A stretch of DNA of 64,000 nt from Bacteroidota bacterium. Lineage in GTDB: Bacteria; Bacteroidota; Ignavibacteria; UBA10030; UBA6906. The notes under the pieces were generated by a model. It was given only the letters and a program-made list of their open reading frames with translations. It was not told the DNA's origin and ran no database searches. The position numbers and the translations under genes were made by a program. Of the stretch, positions 9,660 through 18,699 are shown piece after piece. The first letter of the stretch is position 1. Every line of letters starts with the position of its first letter. The DNA is taken from positions 29,403-93,402 of the forward strand of contig JAHBUR010000016.1 of NCBI GenBank assembly GCA_019637975.1, read 5' to 3'.

Positions 9660-9760
9660 AAGAGAATATGCAATATCCCGATTTTCATGATTGGTGCAAG
9701 TTGTAAATCCTGTTCGGAATAAGTAGATTGAGCGTCACATATTCCGCTCAGGATTAATTC

Positions 9761-10984
9761 ATGGCTTTTACGAGATTACTCAAGGGGAAAGACCCCGCCC
9801 GGACCCCCAATACATTAGCCCGCCATCTTTTCTCCGTGTATGAACACTACCGCGTTGACCATCTCGGCCCGCACAACTGCAATCACACGAACATCCGGGA
9901 GGCTGTAGCGGCTTGTGTTTCGAACAGCAAGGGGTTGTTGAGGGTTGAACAGATAGGCTCATCGCTTGAGGGAAGAAGCATCAACCTCATCACCTGCGGA
10001 AAAGGAAGCAAGCGAGTTCTTCTCTGGTCACAAATGCATGGCGACGAGTATACGGCGACTCTTGCGTTGATGGATATCTTGAACTTACTCGTCCGAAGAT
10101 CTTCAGAAGAGAAGTGGATTCATGAGATGCTGGAAGAGTCGACGCTGTATGTTCTTCCAATGCTGAATCCCGACGGTGCTGAGCGGAGGCAGCGGCGTAC
10201 CGCGCAGAATATCGACATGAACCGTGATGCGCGGGCGTTGATTACGCCAGAGGCTCAACTGCTTCGCACTCTGCAGCACAGGCTCAAGCCGCAGTTCGGA
10301 TTCAATCTGCACGATCAGGAGTTGTGGGCCGTCGGCGATTCCAAGGAAGTCTCCGCGATTGCTTTGCTTGCTCCGGCGCTTGACAGGAAGCGCTCAACGC
10401 CGATGGTACGCGTGCGTGCCATGCGCGTTGCCGCGCTGCTTACCCGCGTGCTGGCACAATTCATCCCGAAGAACCTTGCGACGTACGATGATGCGTTTGA
10501 GCCGCGGGCGTTCGGTGACAACATGCAGTTGTGGGGAACCAGCACCGTGCTTGTCGAGTCAGGTCACTGGCCCGGGGACAGGGAGAAAAAGTTCATTCGC
10601 AAACTGAACTTTGTCGGCATACTCACGGCTTTGCGATGTATCGCCAACGGCTCGTATCAGGATGCGGAACTTGATCTCTATAAAGATCTTCCTCAAAACG
10701 GCAAGGCAATCTATGATATCATTGTCCGCGATGTGGTTCTCAAACATTCTCTCAACGGAATGCCCGATTGGACGCAGAGTGTTGACATTGGCCTGAGCAT
10801 TCCCGCCAATACCAATCCCAACCCTGTTGTTGCTACTGTCAAAGATATTGGCGACCTGAGTACGTACGCAACACTTGAAACGATCAACGGCACCAAGCGA
10901 TCAATCTCATCTTCCATATTGAAGTTGGAGCAGGAAATTCCTCTTTCAAGGCTGCTCGACGCGCTGCAACTCTACTACAGGTAA
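9761..10984 (+). CDS. M14 family zinc carboxypeptidase-like protein
   Basis: A 407-aa protein with the M14 metallopeptidase core: zinc ligands His93 and Glu96 in QMHGDEYTAT, His184 in FGFNLHDQ, the substrate-binding NR pair at 154-155 (DMNRDA), and the catalytic Glu266 in STVLVESGHWPGD. All the residues needed for activity are present. No clear signal peptide is visible, so it may be cytoplasmic, possibly acting on peptides or murein fragments. The start ATG at 9761 has AGGA 7 bases upstream. It is separated from the DUF4175 gene by the palindromic repeat, so it is likely its own transcript. Confidence 0.85.
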   Translation: MAFTRLLKGKDPARTPNTLARHLFSVYEHYRVDHLGPHNCNHTNIREAVAACVSNSKGLLRVEQIGSSLEGRSINLITCGKGSKRVLLWSQMHGDEYTATLALMDILNLLVRRSSEEKWIHEMLEESTLYVLPMLNPDGAERRQRRTAQNIDMNRDARALITPEAQLLRTLQHRLKPQFGFNLHDQELWAVGDSKEVSAIALLAPALDRKRSTPMVRVRAMRVAALLTRVLAQFIPKNLATYDDAFEPRAFGDNMQLWGTSTVLVESGHWPGDREKKFIRKLNFVGILTALRCIANGSYQDAELDLYKDLPQNGKAIYDIIVRDVVLKHSLNGMPDWTQSVDIGLSIPANTNPNPVVATVKDIGDLSTYATLETINGTKRSISSSILKLEQEIPLSRLLDALQLYYR

Positions 10985-11082
10985 TAGGCGATATTGCTTA
11001 CGAAGACGGCTTGAATGTCGGGGGCTAATGTCGTAACTTGGCTCGTGAGTTAACTTCGTTCGTTCATTCTATCCGGAGCTGC

Positions 11083-11658
11083 ATGGCACGGGCTGCCGTT
11101 ACGCAAAAACAACGTGAATTTCAGGGTGAAGCCCTTCCGCATATGGACTTTCTGTACAACTATGCCTTGCGGATGACGTTTAATGCGGCCGATGCGGAAG
11201 ACCTTGTTCAGGAGACGTTTTTGAAGGCGTTCCGGTTCTGGGACTCGTACGAGAAGGGAACGAATATCCGCGCGTGGTTGTTCAGAATCATGAAGAATGC
11301 GTTCATCAACCGCTACCGGAAAGAGAAGAAAGAGCCGGAGACGGTTGAGTACCAGGAAGTCGAGAACTTCTACAACAGCGTCCGCGAAAGCGCGGTTGAA
11401 ACCAGCGACCTGCAGGAATCTGTTTTCAAGAACCTGCTGGAGGATGAAGTGGCTGTTGCGATTGCAGAGTTGCCGGAAGATTTTCGTACTGTGGTTATCC
11501 TCTGCGACATCGAAGAGTTGACCTACGAAGAGGTTGCAGAGTTCATCGATTGTCCCATCGGAACCGTTCGTTCACGGCTTCATCGGGGAAGAAAACTGTT
11601 GCGGGCCCGGCTCACGGAGTATGCCCGAAAGCGCGGGTACGTTGAAGAAAAGAAATAG
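11083..11658 (+). CDS. ECF-subfamily RNA polymerase sigma factor
   Basis: A 191-aa sigma-70 family protein. Region 2 is visible in LYNYALRMTFNAADAEDLVQ followed by ETFLKAFRFWDSYEKGTNIR, and region 4 in LPEDFRTVVILCDIEELTYE with the helix-turn-helix CPIGTVRSRLHRGRKLL. I prefer the ATG at 11083 (GGAG 5 bases upstream) to an upstream TTG at 11038. It lacks sigma regions 1 and 3, as expected for ECF factors. The next gene is a zinc-binding anti-sigma factor, giving the standard sigma/anti-sigma pair. The target promoters cannot be read from here. Confidence 0.92.
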   Translation: MARAAVTQKQREFQGEALPHMDFLYNYALRMTFNAADAEDLVQETFLKAFRFWDSYEKGTNIRAWLFRIMKNAFINRYRKEKKEPETVEYQEVENFYNSVRESAVETSDLQESVFKNLLEDEVAVAIAELPEDFRTVVILCDIEELTYEEVAEFIDCPIGTVRSRLHRGRKLLRARLTEYARKRGYVEEKK

Positions 11659-11702
11659 AAAGATCCTTATCGCATTATTGCTAACAGTCTGGTCAGGTCA
11701 AC

Positions 11703-12539
11703 GTGGAGTGTAGGAAATATCAGGAGCATATCACCGCGGCGGTTGACAATGCTCTGGAAAAGACGGAGAGGGATGCGCTGGAACTGCATCTCGCTGATTG
11801 CCCCTCGTGCAGAAACGAATTTGAAGTGGAGAAGCTGACACGCAATCTTGTCAGAACGCGTTGTCAGCGCAAGCGGGCTCCGGGCCATGTGCTGCAGCAT
11901 ATATCTCAACAGCTTGAACAGGAAGCAAGCCACGGGAAGCCTGTTGCATGGTGGGGCTCCCTTGTTGAATCAACGTACTTTAAACCCGCAGTTGCCTTCG
12001 CTGCTGCTTGTGTCGCCATCATCTTCCTTGTAAACAATCCATCATTGAACAGTCCGAGAGTGATCGAAGCATCACTTCTTCCCCAGAATGACATCATCAA
12101 ACAATCGCTTGCCAACTATGGTGCGGTGGTCGCGGGAGAAATAACCCCGCAAGTGGTTTCCAGTCAGGCCGAATATGTTCAGGGATTCTTTGCGGGAAAG
12201 ACGAAATTCCCTGTGTTGTTGCCAAAGATGACGGATTGTACATTGGTGGGCGGTGTACTCAACGATTTCGGCGGCGAAGCGCTGGCTCACGTCGTGTACA
12301 GCTACAACAGTTCGGACATCATTTATGTATATGAGGCCTGTTGGAAGACCGTCCTGAATGGTTCGCCATTCCATCTCGGCCGGGATGTTGTTGATGAACT
12401 GCAGCGCACACAACGGTACAGTACAACCACTCCCGATGGACGCTCGCTTGTATTATGGACTGACGGCAGAACTCTTTGTGCTGCTGTCTCCAGCATTGAT
12501 GTTGCCGCACTCATTGCGTGCCTCGACGCGGCCCGATAG
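11703..12539 (+). CDS. Zinc-binding (zf-HC2) transmembrane anti-sigma factor
   Basis: A 278-aa protein starting at a GTG. The N-terminus carries the full zf-HC2 motif: Cys3, His29, Cys33 and Cys36 (HLADCPSC). One membrane segment lies near residues 98-115 (FAAACVAIIFLV), followed by an exported C-terminal domain of about 160 residues. This fits an anti-sigma factor that holds the adjacent ECF sigma at the membrane and releases it on an envelope or redox signal. The gene starts 44 bases after the sigma gene, in the same direction, so it is probably cotranscribed. Confidence 0.88.
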   Translation: MECRKYQEHITAAVDNALEKTERDALELHLADCPSCRNEFEVEKLTRNLVRTRCQRKRAPGHVLQHISQQLEQEASHGKPVAWWGSLVESTYFKPAVAFAAACVAIIFLVNNPSLNSPRVIEASLLPQNDIIKQSLANYGAVVAGEITPQVVSSQAEYVQGFFAGKTKFPVLLPKMTDCTLVGGVLNDFGGEALAHVVYSYNSSDIIYVYEACWKTVLNGSPFHLGRDVVDELQRTQRYSTTTPDGRSLVLWTDGRTLCAAVSSIDVAALIACLDAAR

Positions 12540-12545
12540 CTCTGC

Positions 12546-12570
12546 ATTCCGCCGCTGCGGAATTCCTTTT
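12546..12570 (+). terminator. Likely intrinsic terminator after the anti-sigma gene
   Basis: ATTCCGC-CGCT-GCGGAAT forms a 7-bp stem with a 4-base loop, followed by TCCTTTT. It begins 6 bases past the anti-sigma stop codon and 20 bases before the universal stress protein gene. Confidence 0.6.
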
Positions 12571-12590
12571 AAATCTGAAAGGCAGCTTGC

Positions 12591-13016
12591 ATGTACTCGC
12601 GCATACTCGTCCCTACCGATTTTTCCAAATCATCCTTCGTTGCATTCAAACCTGCTCTCGAAGTAGCAAAACGGTTCAAGGCTAAAATCTATCTGTTGCA
12701 TGTTACGGAGGAAGTGCCTGTCTATGCATATCGCATCGGCATTTCCCAGAGTGAATTCAGTGAACGCTTTCTTGAACACGCGGCAAATGAAATGCGCAAA
12801 GCAGCGAAACGTCTCGGCGACCCCGGGGCCGAGTTGCTGATTCGACGGGGTGTGGTGCTGAACGAGATTCTGAGCATCGTGAAAGATAAGAAGATCGACT
12901 TGATAGTCATGAGCACACATGGCCGGACGGGACTTGCGCACGCCGTTGTCGGAAGTATTGCAGAAAAAGTCGTGCGCCGAGCACCATGCCAGGTGCTGAC
13001 CGTCAAGCCGAAGTAG
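12591..13016 (+). CDS. Universal stress protein (UspA family)
   Basis: A single-domain, 141-aa UspA protein. It begins MYSRILVPTDFSKSSFVAF and carries the ATP-binding signature G-x2-G-x9-G-S in STHGRTGLAHAVVGSIAEKV, so it belongs to the nucleotide-binding Usp subgroup. Cytoplasmic. It lies between the sigma/anti-sigma pair and lon, a grouping that suggests general stress physiology, although terminator and promoter signals on both sides argue that it is transcribed on its own. Confidence 0.92.
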   Translation: MYSRILVPTDFSKSSFVAFKPALEVAKRFKAKIYLLHVTEEVPVYAYRIGISQSEFSERFLEHAANEMRKAAKRLGDPGAELLIRRGVVLNEILSIVKDKKIDLIVMSTHGRTGLAHAVVGSIAEKVVRRAPCQVLTVKPK

Positions 13017-13068
13017 CCCCCGGCGTCTATTCAGGAGAGTATGTGTTGTACTGTCCGCTCCGCATTTC

Positions 13069-13097
13069 TTGACATCCCTTCTTTATCTTGGTATATT
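13069..13097 (+). promoter_or_regulatory. Strong sigma70-type promoter for lon
   Basis: TTGACA (13069-13074), a 17-base spacer, then TATATT (13092-13097). Transcription would start near 13104, giving a lon leader of about 65 bases that contains the hairpin at 13112-13136. The match to the general bacterial consensus is close. Confidence 0.7.
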
Positions 13098-13111
13098 TTT
13101 TTGGTGAACAT

Positions 13112-13137
13112 AAAAGGTGTCGAGCCGACACCTTTTT
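13112..13137 (+). terminator. Terminator-like hairpin inside the lon leader (attenuator candidate)
   Basis: AAAAGGTGTCG-AGC-CGACACCTTTT is an 11-bp stem with a 3-base loop that runs into a T-rich stretch (CTTTTTCTTTC). It lies downstream of the lon promoter and upstream of the lon start codon. It could end readthrough from the universal stress gene, attenuate lon, or protect the 5' end of the mRNA. Confidence 0.55.
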
Positions 13138-13170
13138 CTTTCTTTGATTTCGACAGGGGTCAGTTACTTC

Positions 13171-15552
13171 ATGCAATCAGATTCGCTACCAGGAGGCGGG
13201 CCGCTGTACAGCGATCAGCTCGACGCGATTCCCAATCAATTACCGGTTTTGCCGCTTCGCGATGTTGTGGTCTTCCCGTATATGATTTTCCCCGTGCTTG
13301 TGGGGCGTGAGTCGTCACTCAAGGCCGTAAACGAAGCTCTTGAGCGCGACAAGTTCATTTTTCTCGCTGCGCAGCGCAACTCTGTGACGGAAGAACCCGG
13401 CATCGAGGATATCTATCACGAAGGCACGATAGCGAAGATCATTCAGATCCTCAAACTTCCCAATGGTTTAATGAAGATTCTGGTTGATGGTGTTGTCCAA
13501 GCCTCAGTCAAACGATTCATCTCCAACGGCAAATTTCTCGAAGCTGAACTCCAGATCAATTTCGACCACGTGGTAATGGACTCGGAACTCGATGCGCTAT
13601 TGCGTCATACGTCGAGCTTGTTTGCGGAGTATGTTCATCTCAACCGCAATGTGCCGAGCGAAGTATTGCTTGCGTTCGAGAACACGAAAGACGTACAGCG
13701 AAAGGTGTTCTACATCGCGTCGAACATCCTGCAGAATGTGGATGTCAAGCAGAAAGTCCTGCAAATCACCGCGACGCGCGAGCAACTGCACGAGTTGATA
13801 CGGATTCTGAATTCCGAAAACGATGTTCTCAAAATTGAGAAGGAGATTGATTCGAAGGTTCATGACAACATTGCCAAGTCGCAGCGGAAGTTCTTCATCC
13901 AGGAACAGATCAGGATCCTTCAGGATGAATTGGGAGATGAAGACTCCTCTCCCGAGCTCCTGAAGCTTCGCGACGATATCAGGAAAGCAAAGATGCCGAA
14001 ACCGGTGGAGGAAAAGGCCGCCGAAGAGTTCGGAAAATTGAAGAAAACACCGCCCCTCTCACCTGAATCGACCGTCATCCGGAGCTATCTCGACTGGATG
14101 GTAAATGTTCCGTGGCACAAGCGAACCAAGGACAACCTGAATGTTGAACACGTCAAAGCAATTCTGGATGAAGATCATTTCGGACTCGACAAGCCGAAAG
14201 AGAGAATCCTGGAACACATCGCCGTACTGAATCTTGTACGCGAAATGAAGGGGCAGATCCTGTGCTTTGTCGGCCCGCCCGGTGTCGGCAAAACGTCCCT
14301 TGCGAAATCAATCGCCCGAGCGCTTGGGCGCAAGCTTGTGCGCATTTCACTCGGTGGCGTACGCGACGAGGCGGAAATTCGAGGGCATCGCAGAACGTAC
14401 ATCGGATCCATGCCCGGCAAAATCATCCAATCAATGAAACGGGCCGGTGTCATCAATCCTGTGATTCTGCTGGATGAAGTTGACAAGATGAGCATGGATT
14501 TCCGCGGTGATCCTTCATCCGCACTGCTTGAGGTTCTTGATCCCGAACAAAACTCAACGTTCAACGATCACTATCTCGATGTTGACTACGATCTCTCGCA
14601 TGTCATGTTCATTACAACGGCAAACGTCCGGTATCAAATACCGCTGCCATTGCAGGATCGGATGGAGATTATCGAGCTTGCGGGGTACCTGCAGCACGAC
14701 AAGCGCGAAATTGCGAAGCGACATATTCTTCCGAAGCAGTTGGAAGAGCATGGCCTCACAAAGAACAACATCGAATTTCAGGACACTGCGATAGATCGAG
14801 TCATCGCAGCGTACACGCGAGAGGCGGGCGTGCGCAATCTCGAACGTGAACTGGCATCGGTTTGCCGGAAAATCGCGAAGGAAATCGTTGTGGGAAACCA
14901 GAAGAACGGGAAGAAAGAAAGGCAGAGTACGGTTCCTGCGGTAACTCCCGAAAAGGTGGAAGAGTATCTTGGCGTTCCCAAGTTCCGCAGCCGGTTGCGA
15001 GCCGAGACGAACCGCGTCGGTTCGGTAACAGGGCTGGCATGGACGAGTGTCGGCGGCGACATTCTGCATGTTGATGTGACTATCATGAACGGGAAGGACA
15101 AGCTGACGCTGACCGGGCAATTGGGCGACGTGATGAAAGAGTCGGCGCAAGCGGCCCTCAGTTATCTTCGGTCCAATGCCGAGTCGCTTGGACTTGGGGC
15201 CGACTTCTACAGAGACAAAGAGATTCACATTCACTTACCTGAAGGTGCAATACCGAAAGACGGGCCGTCGGCAGGCATAACAATGGTTATGGCGATGTAC
15301 TCCGCTGTGAGCGGCAAACCTGCACGGGCTGAAGTGGCGATGACGGGTGAAATTACGTTGCGCGGCGAAGTTCTGGCCATCGGCGGGTTGAATGAAAAGC
15401 TTATTGCTGCACAGCGAAGCGGCATTACCACGGTTCTGATTCCTCAGGAGAATGTGAAGGACCTGACGGAAATTCAGGCGAAGGTGAAGGAAGGATTGTC
15501 GATCATTCCGATCAACAAAATCGAGGAAGCGCTTCAATACGTCTTCCCGTGA
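13171..15552 (+). CDS. lon: ATP-dependent protease Lon
   Basis: 793 aa counted from the ATG at 13171; a GTG at 13117 is in frame but sits inside the leader hairpin. The N-terminal substrate-binding domain opens with LPVLPLRDVVVFPYMIFP. The AAA+ module has Walker A GPPGVGKT (368-375) and Walker B VILLDEVDKM. The C-terminal protease domain has catalytic Ser700 in KDGPSAG and Lys743 in GGLNEKLIAA, spaced 43 residues apart as in the E. coli enzyme. Lon is a cytoplasmic protease that degrades misfolded and regulatory proteins. A strong promoter and hairpin lie upstream; dnaX follows 33 bases later. Confidence 0.97.
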   Translation: MQSDSLPGGGPLYSDQLDAIPNQLPVLPLRDVVVFPYMIFPVLVGRESSLKAVNEALERDKFIFLAAQRNSVTEEPGIEDIYHEGTIAKIIQILKLPNGLMKILVDGVVQASVKRFISNGKFLEAELQINFDHVVMDSELDALLRHTSSLFAEYVHLNRNVPSEVLLAFENTKDVQRKVFYIASNILQNVDVKQKVLQITATREQLHELIRILNSENDVLKIEKEIDSKVHDNIAKSQRKFFIQEQIRILQDELGDEDSSPELLKLRDDIRKAKMPKPVEEKAAEEFGKLKKTPPLSPESTVIRSYLDWMVNVPWHKRTKDNLNVEHVKAILDEDHFGLDKPKERILEHIAVLNLVREMKGQILCFVGPPGVGKTSLAKSIARALGRKLVRISLGGVRDEAEIRGHRRTYIGSMPGKIIQSMKRAGVINPVILLDEVDKMSMDFRGDPSSALLEVLDPEQNSTFNDHYLDVDYDLSHVMFITTANVRYQIPLPLQDRMEIIELAGYLQHDKREIAKRHILPKQLEEHGLTKNNIEFQDTAIDRVIAAYTREAGVRNLERELASVCRKIAKEIVVGNQKNGKKERQSTVPAVTPEKVEEYLGVPKFRSRLRAETNRVGSVTGLAWTSVGGDILHVDVTIMNGKDKLTLTGQLGDVMKESAQAALSYLRSNAESLGLGADFYRDKEIHIHLPEGAIPKDGPSAGITMVMAMYSAVSGKPARAEVAMTGEITLRGEVLAIGGLNEKLIAAQRSGITTVLIPQENVKDLTEIQAKVKEGLSIIPINKIEEALQYVFP

Positions 15553-15585
15553 TAGAGTTTTCATTTTTCTTTTTTTTTTTGATCT

Positions 15586-17319
15586 ATGAGTGATTACATC
15601 GTTACCGCCCGCAAGTATCGTCCGATGAAGTTCGACGATGTTGAAGCGCAGGGCCATGTGACGCAAACGCTGAAGAATGCCATCAAGCAGAAACGTCTTG
15701 CACACGCATATCTGTTTGCCGGGCCGCGCGGTGTCGGAAAGACTACTACCGCCCGTTTACTTGCGAAGCTTGTCAACTGTCGGAATCCGACCGCCGATCT
15801 CGAGCCTGATAATACGTGCGATCTCTGCCGTGAGATTACGGAGGGAAGAAGCTTTGATGTTCTTGAAATCGATGGCGCCTCGAATCGCGGAGTCGAGGAA
15901 ATTCGGAATCTTCGCGAGTCGGTCCGGTACGCCCCCGCCAAGGGAGCATACAAAGTGTACATCATCGACGAAGTACACATGTTGACAAAGGAGGCATTCA
16001 ATGCGCTTCTCAAAACGTTGGAAGAGCCGCCTCAGCATGTGATGTTCATCTTTGCGACAACTGAAATCCACAAACTTCCCGCTACCATCATTTCACGTTG
16101 CCAGCGATTCGATTTCCGCCGTATTTCAATTGAGGAGATTATGGCAAACCTCGGCAGCATTGCGAAGAAGGAGGGACTGGAGATTGACAATGACGCGCTG
16201 CTGTTGATTGCAAAGAAAGGCGACGGCTCGATGCGCGACTCGCAGAGCATCTTCGATCAGATTGTGGCGCTGTGCGGTTCAACGATTTCGAAGGACCAGA
16301 TTCTGCAAGCGCTCAACATCGTCGATCAGGATTTCTATTTCCGTGTCACCGATCTCATCAAGGTGAAAAACACAAAAGGCGGGCTTGATCTCGTTCAGGA
16401 TATCATGAACCGCGGCTACGATATCAAGGAATTTCTCGGTGGGTTGACGGAACATCTCCGCAATATCCTCACCACAGTAACAACGGGATCAACTGCATTT
16501 ATTGAAGAGTCCGATTTCTACAAACAGAAGTATGTCGAGGTGGCGAAACAGTTTACCGTTGCCGATGTGCTGCGGTTGCTGAAGTTTGTGAACAGTACCG
16601 AGGCAGCCATCAAATGGAGTGCACAACCCCGCTTCAAGCTTGAGGCGGATATCGTTCAGTTGATTGCCCTGAACAGTGCCGCTGAAGTTGGAGAGGTTCT
16701 CAAGAAGATTGACGACTTGTCAAAAGGTATTCCGCAGGAGAAAAAAAAACTCCGTGAAGACAACCAGTTCCCGATAGCTAAAGCCTCCACGCCTTCCATT
16801 GATGAACGGCAATCGGAAGCAGGTTGTTCCTCTCCTCAAACATCAACCACAACTTCACGATTTGCTGTACGCCAGACCTTTGTGCGTCCACCGGCGCAAC
16901 CGAAAAGCGAAAACTCCCCAGCCCTTGAAACCGCCGTACTGGCATCACTCTCGGAGGGGGAAGTTACTTCGCGATGGGATGAGTTCCTTGCCGAAGTTCG
17001 CCGCCAGCGTATTGCGGTGGGAACCGCGCTTGAGTCGGCAGACCTGCTGGGTGTCAGCGGCTCGACGATCCGTGTGCGTGCAAGCGATTTCACCGCCTCG
17101 TCGATAACCCGTAACAGGGAGCTTCTGGCGACCATTATTCAAAGAGTGTTCAATACGCGGGGTAGAATAGAAGTTGAGATCGGCCAGGAAAAGAAGGCAT
17201 CAATATCTCTCGATCCGCATTCCGCCTCCACAACTGAACTTCCGCCGCCGGACCAGTTGGAGAAGGAGCATCCTGTTATTAAAGCAATGATCCGTGAACT
17301 TGGCGCCGAACCTTTTTGA
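15586..17319 (+). CDS. dnaX: DNA polymerase III subunit gamma/tau
   Basis: 577 aa. It begins MSDYIVTARKYRPMKFDDVE and has Walker A GPRGVGKT (46-53), the DEVHML box and the sensor ATTEIHKLPATI. The clamp-loader subunit loads the sliding clamp at the replication fork. The zinc-binding segment keeps Cys64, Cys77 and Cys80, but the position of the usual second Cys appears to be Asp74 (LEPDNTCDLC). The C-terminal third is less conserved, with a Ser/Thr/Gln-rich linker around 400-440, fitting a tau-like tail. No ribosome-binding site is seen: the start is preceded by an almost pure T tract (15563-15580), which is unusual. The gene lies 33 bases behind lon. Confidence 0.95.
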   Translation: MSDYIVTARKYRPMKFDDVEAQGHVTQTLKNAIKQKRLAHAYLFAGPRGVGKTTTARLLAKLVNCRNPTADLEPDNTCDLCREITEGRSFDVLEIDGASNRGVEEIRNLRESVRYAPAKGAYKVYIIDEVHMLTKEAFNALLKTLEEPPQHVMFIFATTEIHKLPATIISRCQRFDFRRISIEEIMANLGSIAKKEGLEIDNDALLLIAKKGDGSMRDSQSIFDQIVALCGSTISKDQILQALNIVDQDFYFRVTDLIKVKNTKGGLDLVQDIMNRGYDIKEFLGGLTEHLRNILTTVTTGSTAFIEESDFYKQKYVEVAKQFTVADVLRLLKFVNSTEAAIKWSAQPRFKLEADIVQLIALNSAAEVGEVLKKIDDLSKGIPQEKKKLREDNQFPIAKASTPSIDERQSEAGCSSPQTSTTTSRFAVRQTFVRPPAQPKSENSPALETAVLASLSEGEVTSRWDEFLAEVRRQRIAVGTALESADLLGVSGSTIRVRASDFTASSITRNRELLATIIQRVFNTRGRIEVEIGQEKKASISLDPHSASTTELPPPDQLEKEHPVIKAMIRELGAEPF

Positions 17320-17344
17320 CTGAAACGAATGTGAGGAAGGCCAA

Positions 17345-17491
17345 ATGAGGACACCCGATTCTGAAATCAGCCTAATTCCGCTGTATTGTCGAGGTTCGGT
17401 GCCTGCGAATGTGATCTCGAACCTTGATTTTCAAGCCTCATTTTCTGATTATGAACCCACAAACTCAGGAGAGCCGTTACTGCAAGCATGA
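17345..17491 (+). CDS. Possible small ORF of unknown function
   Basis: ATG at 17345 with GAGGAAGG 4 bases upstream opens a 48-codon frame ending in TGA at 17489-17491. The predicted peptide (MRTPDSEISLIPLYCRGSVP at its start) has no feature I recognise. The good ribosome-binding site and position 25 bases behind dnaX are the only support. It may be chance, or the remnant of a gene. A weak CCGGC/GCCGG hairpin lies just before the next gene. Confidence 0.2.
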   Translation: MRTPDSEISLIPLYCRGSVPANVISNLDFQASFSDYEPTNSGEPLLQA

Positions 17492-17567
17492 TACAGTGCT
17501 GTATGTAGTTCACTGTAAACTCAATCCGTCCGGCTGACAGGCCGGTGTATTTTTCGAGAGGTGAAAG

Positions 17568-18626
17568 ATGAAAGCTCGTTGGTGTGCAATCGTGTTGTTG
17601 ATGTGTGCCGCCTCTTCCGGGGCAATGGCCGGAGGCACGAGTGTGGCAAAGTATGCCGGGGAATTTACCTCGATCGGAGTCGGTGGAAGGGCTCTCGGTA
17701 TGGGCGGCGCATTTGTGGCGCTTGCCAATGATGTGACTGCAGGATATTGGAATCCGGCCGGGCTCTCCCACATCATGTATCCGCAAGCGGCGTTGATGCA
17801 CGAGGAACGCTTCGGGAGTGCCGTCAATTACGATTACGGCGCAATTGCATTTCCGCATGGAACGAACACGAGTTGGGGATTCAGCGTCATCCGCATTGGT
17901 GTTGATGATATTCAGGATACCCGCAATGCTGCAATTGATGCAAGCGGACGCTTGGTTGATTACCAGACGTACATTCAGAATCCGGAAAACTACCGGATTG
18001 ACCCGAGCCGCGTTACGTACTTCAATGCGGCCGATTGGGCATTCTTCTTCACCTACTCAAAGAAGCAGTCGGAAGATTTCTCGTACGGCGCAAGCCTCAA
18101 GGTGATCCGCCGTGAGTTAGGTGATGCGTCGGCAACAGGCTTGGGGCTCGACATCGGCGTGTGGTACATGCCGATGGATAACGTCATGTTGGGGGTAAAT
18201 CTTCAGGATATTACCACGACGTTTCTAGCGTGGAATACCGGCACGAACGAGTTGATTTCCCCGACGATGAAAATCGGCTCGGCATACTTCATCGAAGCAT
18301 TCGGCGGGCGGTTTGCACCGGCAATTGATTTTGATATCCGTTTTGAAAATCGCAAGTCGGCATCAACCTTTGCGCTCGGCCCGGTGAGCTTTGACGCGCA
18401 TATCGGGACGGAGTTCATGTTCAAGAATGTTGTTGCATTCCGTGTCGGATACAACGATGTGAAGCAGGTCTCGTTTGGAGCGGGGCTGCATCTCCCGAAA
18501 CTCAGCATCGACTATTCCTTTGCGCGGTTTGCACAATCCGCCGGAGATCGTCTTGATGATACCCACCGCATTTCGTTGATGTTCACACTCGAAGCCGAAC
18601 AGTTCAGGAGAGTGGACGGATACTGA
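17568..18626 (+). CDS. PorV/PorQ family outer-membrane protein
   Basis: 352 aa with a signal peptide (MKARWCAIVLLMCAASSGAM). The N-terminal motif GEFTSIGVGGRALGMGGAFV followed by DVTAGYWNPAGL is the hallmark of the PorV/PorQ family (FadL-like barrels). PorV shuttles T9SS cargo to the attachment complex in Bacteroidota, and three T9SS-tailed proteins lie at 32-43 kb, so a role in their secretion is plausible. Genomes of this group carry several paralogues, so the exact role is not fixed by sequence. AGAGGTGA precedes the ATG. The gene converges on the cyclase gene. Confidence 0.82.
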   Translation: MKARWCAIVLLMCAASSGAMAGGTSVAKYAGEFTSIGVGGRALGMGGAFVALANDVTAGYWNPAGLSHIMYPQAALMHEERFGSAVNYDYGAIAFPHGTNTSWGFSVIRIGVDDIQDTRNAAIDASGRLVDYQTYIQNPENYRIDPSRVTYFNAADWAFFFTYSKKQSEDFSYGASLKVIRRELGDASATGLGLDIGVWYMPMDNVMLGVNLQDITTTFLAWNTGTNELISPTMKIGSAYFIEAFGGRFAPAIDFDIRFENRKSASTFALGPVSFDAHIGTEFMFKNVVAFRVGYNDVKQVSFGAGLHLPKLSIDYSFARFAQSAGDRLDDTHRISLMFTLEAEQFRRVDGY

Positions 18627-18649
18627 AGTTGACTTGGTTGCGATAACGA

Positions 18650-18687
18650 GGGGTGTGTTCAGGCGTTGAGCACACCCTTACTGTTTC
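18650..18687. terminator. Probable terminator between convergent genes
   Basis: GGGTGTG (18651-18657) pairs with CACACCC (18671-18677) across a 13-base loop, followed on the plus strand by TTACTGTTT. It lies between the stop of the PorV-like gene (18626) and the end of the minus-strand cyclase gene (18700). The T tract is weak. Confidence 0.45.
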
Positions 18688-18699
18688 AGGGGGGAAGTG

